A DNA stretch of 64,000 nucleotides from Pseudovirgaria hyperparasitica. Lineage: Eukaryota > Ascomycota > Dothideomycetes > Acrospermales > Acrospermaceae. A program made the position numbers and the translations under genes. The DNA lies in NCBI RefSeq assembly GCF_010093815.1, contig NW_022985557.1:868001-932000 (forward strand). The letters run 5' to 3'. Positions 60,992 to 64,000 of the stretch are shown here, in pieces; the stretch's first letter is position 1; the number at the start of each line of letters is the position of its first letter. The notes beneath the pieces are model-generated. The model ran no database searches. It was not told the DNA's origin and saw nothing but the letters and a program-made list of their open reading frames with translations.

Positions 60992-63900
60992 TCATAATCC
61001 CCTCAGCAGCATATCTATCTGATCCACGACCGCAGCAGCGTCTTCATCCGAATATCGCTTCATCTGCTGCTCCGCTGGACGATTGCCTGCCATTCGTTCT
61101 CTTAAAAGCTCCGCCAGTCTCTCCCTACGTCGCTTCTCAGACGAATACACGCGGGCGTTCTCCTCTGTGGCCCAATCATCTCCGTGTAGCATACGTCGCC
61201 GTCTATGTCTCATACCAGGCTCAAACGTTTCGAAATTAGCCTGTCGAATGAGATCATCGTGCTCTGGTGACAGGCCAGCGCGCTTCGCCGAATCTGTGAG
61301 AGTTCTGCGAATCACCGACGGCTTGAACTTGGCTTTCTTAAGCAACCGTATACGACGAAGATCTTCCTTTTCTTGTTCCTTAGCTGCTTCCAATGCAGTA
61401 ATATTCTCTAGCTCATCGAAACTGGGATCGGTGATTCCGCTTTTGGCACCACCGCGGCGCACATATTGGTGCTGATTCATTAGAACTCTTCTCGGTCGAC
61501 TGAACGAAACTGTATGTCTATTCACTTTGGGCTTGGTGGTCGTAAGATACTTGCGAAACAGCTGGCGAATTCGTCTATTTCGCGAGAGCACGGGATGCCT
61601 CGGGAGTCGCCGTCGACGGAGGCTGTGAGTACGGTTCTTTCCTATCCTGTAATGGAGAAACAAGTTCTGAGGCTTATGGGCCGGAATTCTTCGGATCCTA
61701 AGACGATTTTTCCTCTTCAAATAACCAATGGGTTGTAGACGTACATGAAGGAAATCATCGGCTGCGTTCCAACGCGTATAGGGAACGTCGAGCTTTGAAT
61801 ATGTTACTGTGGGTTGCATTACTCTCTCTTCAGAGCTCTGGACATGGATTGCCTTTTCTGACAACGCAGAGAAGCGATCAGGATGAACTGTCACCTGTGT
61901 AAGTGCAACATCCTTACTTTCAGAATACTGTGGCACTTCGTCCACCGTGCTGGGGACCGTGCCAAAGTCCAATGACCATTTCGTTGTTGGCACAGCTTGC
62001 GATGACGGGGTACTGTCTCCTGTCAATGCCCTTCTGGCCACCTCCTGCTGTGATATAGGAGGCATAATGAAGAATTGCAGGTAGTCACCAGGCCTGAATG
62101 TTGCTGAGGCGTTTTCATCTTCGCCTGCAAGATCTTCGAATGAGAATTTACTCTGCTTCGAATCCTGACAATCTCTATCAGAGTCGAGCATTCCAAGGGG
62201 TTTTTCATCCATCGGCAGCCTCTGGATTTTGTAGGGATCGAGAGACAGTAGCCCAGCCTTGTTGCCCCAACCACCTCCTCCGCTCATGACTCGATGTAAT
62301 GATGCACCACGGTTGAGTGCGCGCATGATGTGGTCGTTCCAAGCAGTGTGTCGCCAGAAATCCACGAAGCTCTCTTCCTGGGTGAGTGCGATTTGTGTGA
62401 TCGCTCTTCGACTACGCCCATTCAGATATCGATTATAGGTAGAGACTACGCGTAAGGCAAAATCGGCTGGATATGGATAGAGCAATGCCCAGATTGAGAC
62501 TGAACAAGGATCTGTTCGCGTCACGTCGAAAAACTTGTGCACGCCTTGCTCTACGTGAAGCGAGGCCGGGATAACCGAATTGTGCTTGTTCTCAAGTCGA
62601 CTGATGATGTTACCCATTACATCCAAGATCTTGAGAGACCCGGTCAGAGGTAGTAAAGGACATGCCAGCGACGTTGACGAGTTCCGACCTCTTCCAGAAA
62701 TATCGAACGGCCAAAGAATTGAAGCACGTTTTAATTCATGCTTGATGGATACGACTTCGACTGGCGCCGAACTCTCTGGTTTCTTGATAGTGTATAAAGA
62801 CATTGTGTATTCGTAGCCATTCTGGAAAAGAGTATTGGCGAGGGGAACGTGGACTTGGATATTCTTGCGAGGGCTTCTTCTCCTTAAGGATTCATTCATA
62901 TGGAAAGACAACGTTGGCGTGGTTGCTAAGTCTTCAGGAACATCGGTATCGAAACGGTCCAGCTGTGATAGACTTGTGCTGGAGGAAATGTGTCGCGAAT
63001 CCATGACGGCATAAGATATACCATCGAGTCCGTCTTCTAAAATCGGAGGGGCGCGTGATGGTGGGCCCATTTCGTAGTCTCGTGGTTCCGCAAGACGATC
63101 CACTACAGCCACTAGAGTCTTAACAACATCGGTACTGTTCAACATCGAGTGGTTTCGAAACAATCGTTCCCGAAGTATCTGCAATTCCTCCACAAGACCT
63201 TGATTCAGGGCTTGTGCATAACACGGCGTCAATAAGAGTAGGATTGTGGGCGAGCCCACGAAGGAGTTCGATGGTATAGCTGGAACTTGTCTGAGTAGAT
63301 CTTTTAGCGTCTGCGATATATGATCAGCTTTATGTGGGGCAGTACGCAGCAGATCAACTTACTGTGGCCGTTGCGTTCTGAGTTGTCACCATGCCGTAAG
63401 TCCCACAATGCTCCACGGGGTGAGACAAGCTCACAGAATCATCGACTTTGACGTATCGTGTTTCGCCGGATGCTGGGTACTTGTGAATTCCGGAAAATGG
63501 CAACGTCGACTTCTGCACGAGCGGAACTTCAAGAGGTATCCTTCTGATAGAAATACCCTTTTCCTTCTTCTTCTTAATGTGACGTCCATGTCCGCCATTC
63601 GGTTCAGTAGACTTTGTCGAAGAAGGGATCGTGGGCGGCATTGCGCTCTGCAGTGCCGGGATCGCAGAAGCAATTCTTCTGATGGGAACCGTCACCTTCT
63701 TCTTGACGCGACGTATCACGGGTCTATATCTACCATTCGGTTCAGTAGACTTTGTCGAGAAAGGGACCGTGGGCGGCATTGCGCTCTGCAGGGCCGGGTT
63801 CGCAGGAGCAATTCTTCTAATGAGAACCCTCTTCTGCCTCTTGACGTGACGTATCACGGGTCCACACCCGGAAGTCGGCTCATTGATGTTCGTCTTCGGC

Positions 63901-64000
63901 GGAGAACGGGCGATGAAGCGTATAGGTAGCTGCGAGCCATTGTGGACGGCGTCAAGGAGTGTGGTAGAAACATGGATATATCTCCGGGTGAAAAGCGCAG
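60992..64000 (-). CDS. large basic, probably mitochondrial fungal protein, 5' end outside window
   Basis: Minus-strand exons are from beyond 64000 to 63363, and 63310-60992, with a 52-nt intron (GTAAGT..CGCAG) in phase 0. At least 984 residues are visible. No known domain is recognised. The visible N-terminus (RRYIHVSTTLLD..) resembles the end of a mitochondrial presequence. An Arg/Lys-rich repeated region follows (see the repeat feature), then a conserved-looking part with LLLLTPCYAQALNQG near the exon 2 start and GGGGWGNKAGLLSLDP in the middle. The C-terminal ~260 residues are extremely Arg-rich (LRIRRIPAHKP, HSLRRRRLPRHP), with helical coiled stretches at the end. The composition suggests an RNA- or ribosome-associated mitochondrial protein. 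That is inference only. The start codon lies outside the window. Confidence 0.65.
63595..63870 (-). repeat. 138-bp in-frame tandem duplication, with a diverged third unit
   Basis: Two copies offset by exactly 138 bp (for example CCATTCGGTTCAG at 63595 and at 63733), very similar at the DNA level, encode two 46-residue units around QSAMPPT, STKSTEPNG and IRRI. A third, more diverged unit (KEKGISIRRIPLEVP) follows in the protein. The multiple of three keeps frame. Confidence 0.85.

Overview
The window is from the nuclear genome of a filamentous ascomycete (Pezizomycotina, plausibly Dothideomycetes). The support is many short introns (about 43-150 nt) with GT..AG borders and CTAAC/CTRAC-like branch sites, a HET-domain protein, a DUF3433 membrane protein, secreted carbohydrate-active enzymes and conserved fungal housekeeping genes. 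Most multi-exon models below were joined by hand, and each complete one stays in frame across every junction. There is one assembly gap (8792-8988). I found no rRNA, tRNA, CRISPR array or transposon.

Left third (1-30.3 kb): a microsatellite-rich 5' end; a DUF3433 membrane protein; a DCAF11/LEC14B-type WD40 protein cut by the gap; two unusual satellites with 10- and 11-bp units; a divergent arginase-fold protein; a GH92 alpha-mannosidase; a 5'-truncated APH-like kinase relic; a secreted M35-like protein with a broken HExxH motif; a GH15-CBM20 glucoamylase; a HET-domain protein; a DOMON-cytochrome b561 membrane protein; and a 2OG-Fe(II) oxygenase.

Middle (31-42.5 kb): two lineage-specific proteins of unknown function, a seven-blade WD40 protein resembling the C-terminal half of F-box/WD receptors, and then three adjacent xylan genes: a CE16 acetylesterase, a CE5 acetylxylan esterase and a GH11 xylanase. 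The CE5 and GH11 genes are divergent and share an 825-bp promoter with clustered CreA-like CTGGGG motifs, one pair forming an inverted repeat, and two GGCTGA (XlnR-like) motifs.

Right third (43-64 kb): dense, conserved genes: a mitochondrial carrier, a GT8 glycosyltransferase, an Arf6-type GTPase, mannose-6-phosphate isomerase (with a 21-nt exon and a GC-AG intron), SGF29, the Mnn9 mannosyltransferase, the F-BAR/C1/SH3 protein Bzz1, the DEAD-box helicase Dbp5, a DUF202 membrane protein, and a large, probably mitochondrial protein that runs off the right edge and carries a recent in-frame 46-residue duplication. Mannose-6-phosphate isomerase and Mnn9 both serve mannan and N-glycan synthesis, and Arf6 and Bzz1 both belong to membrane/actin remodelling, but nothing indicates that these neighbours are co-regulated.
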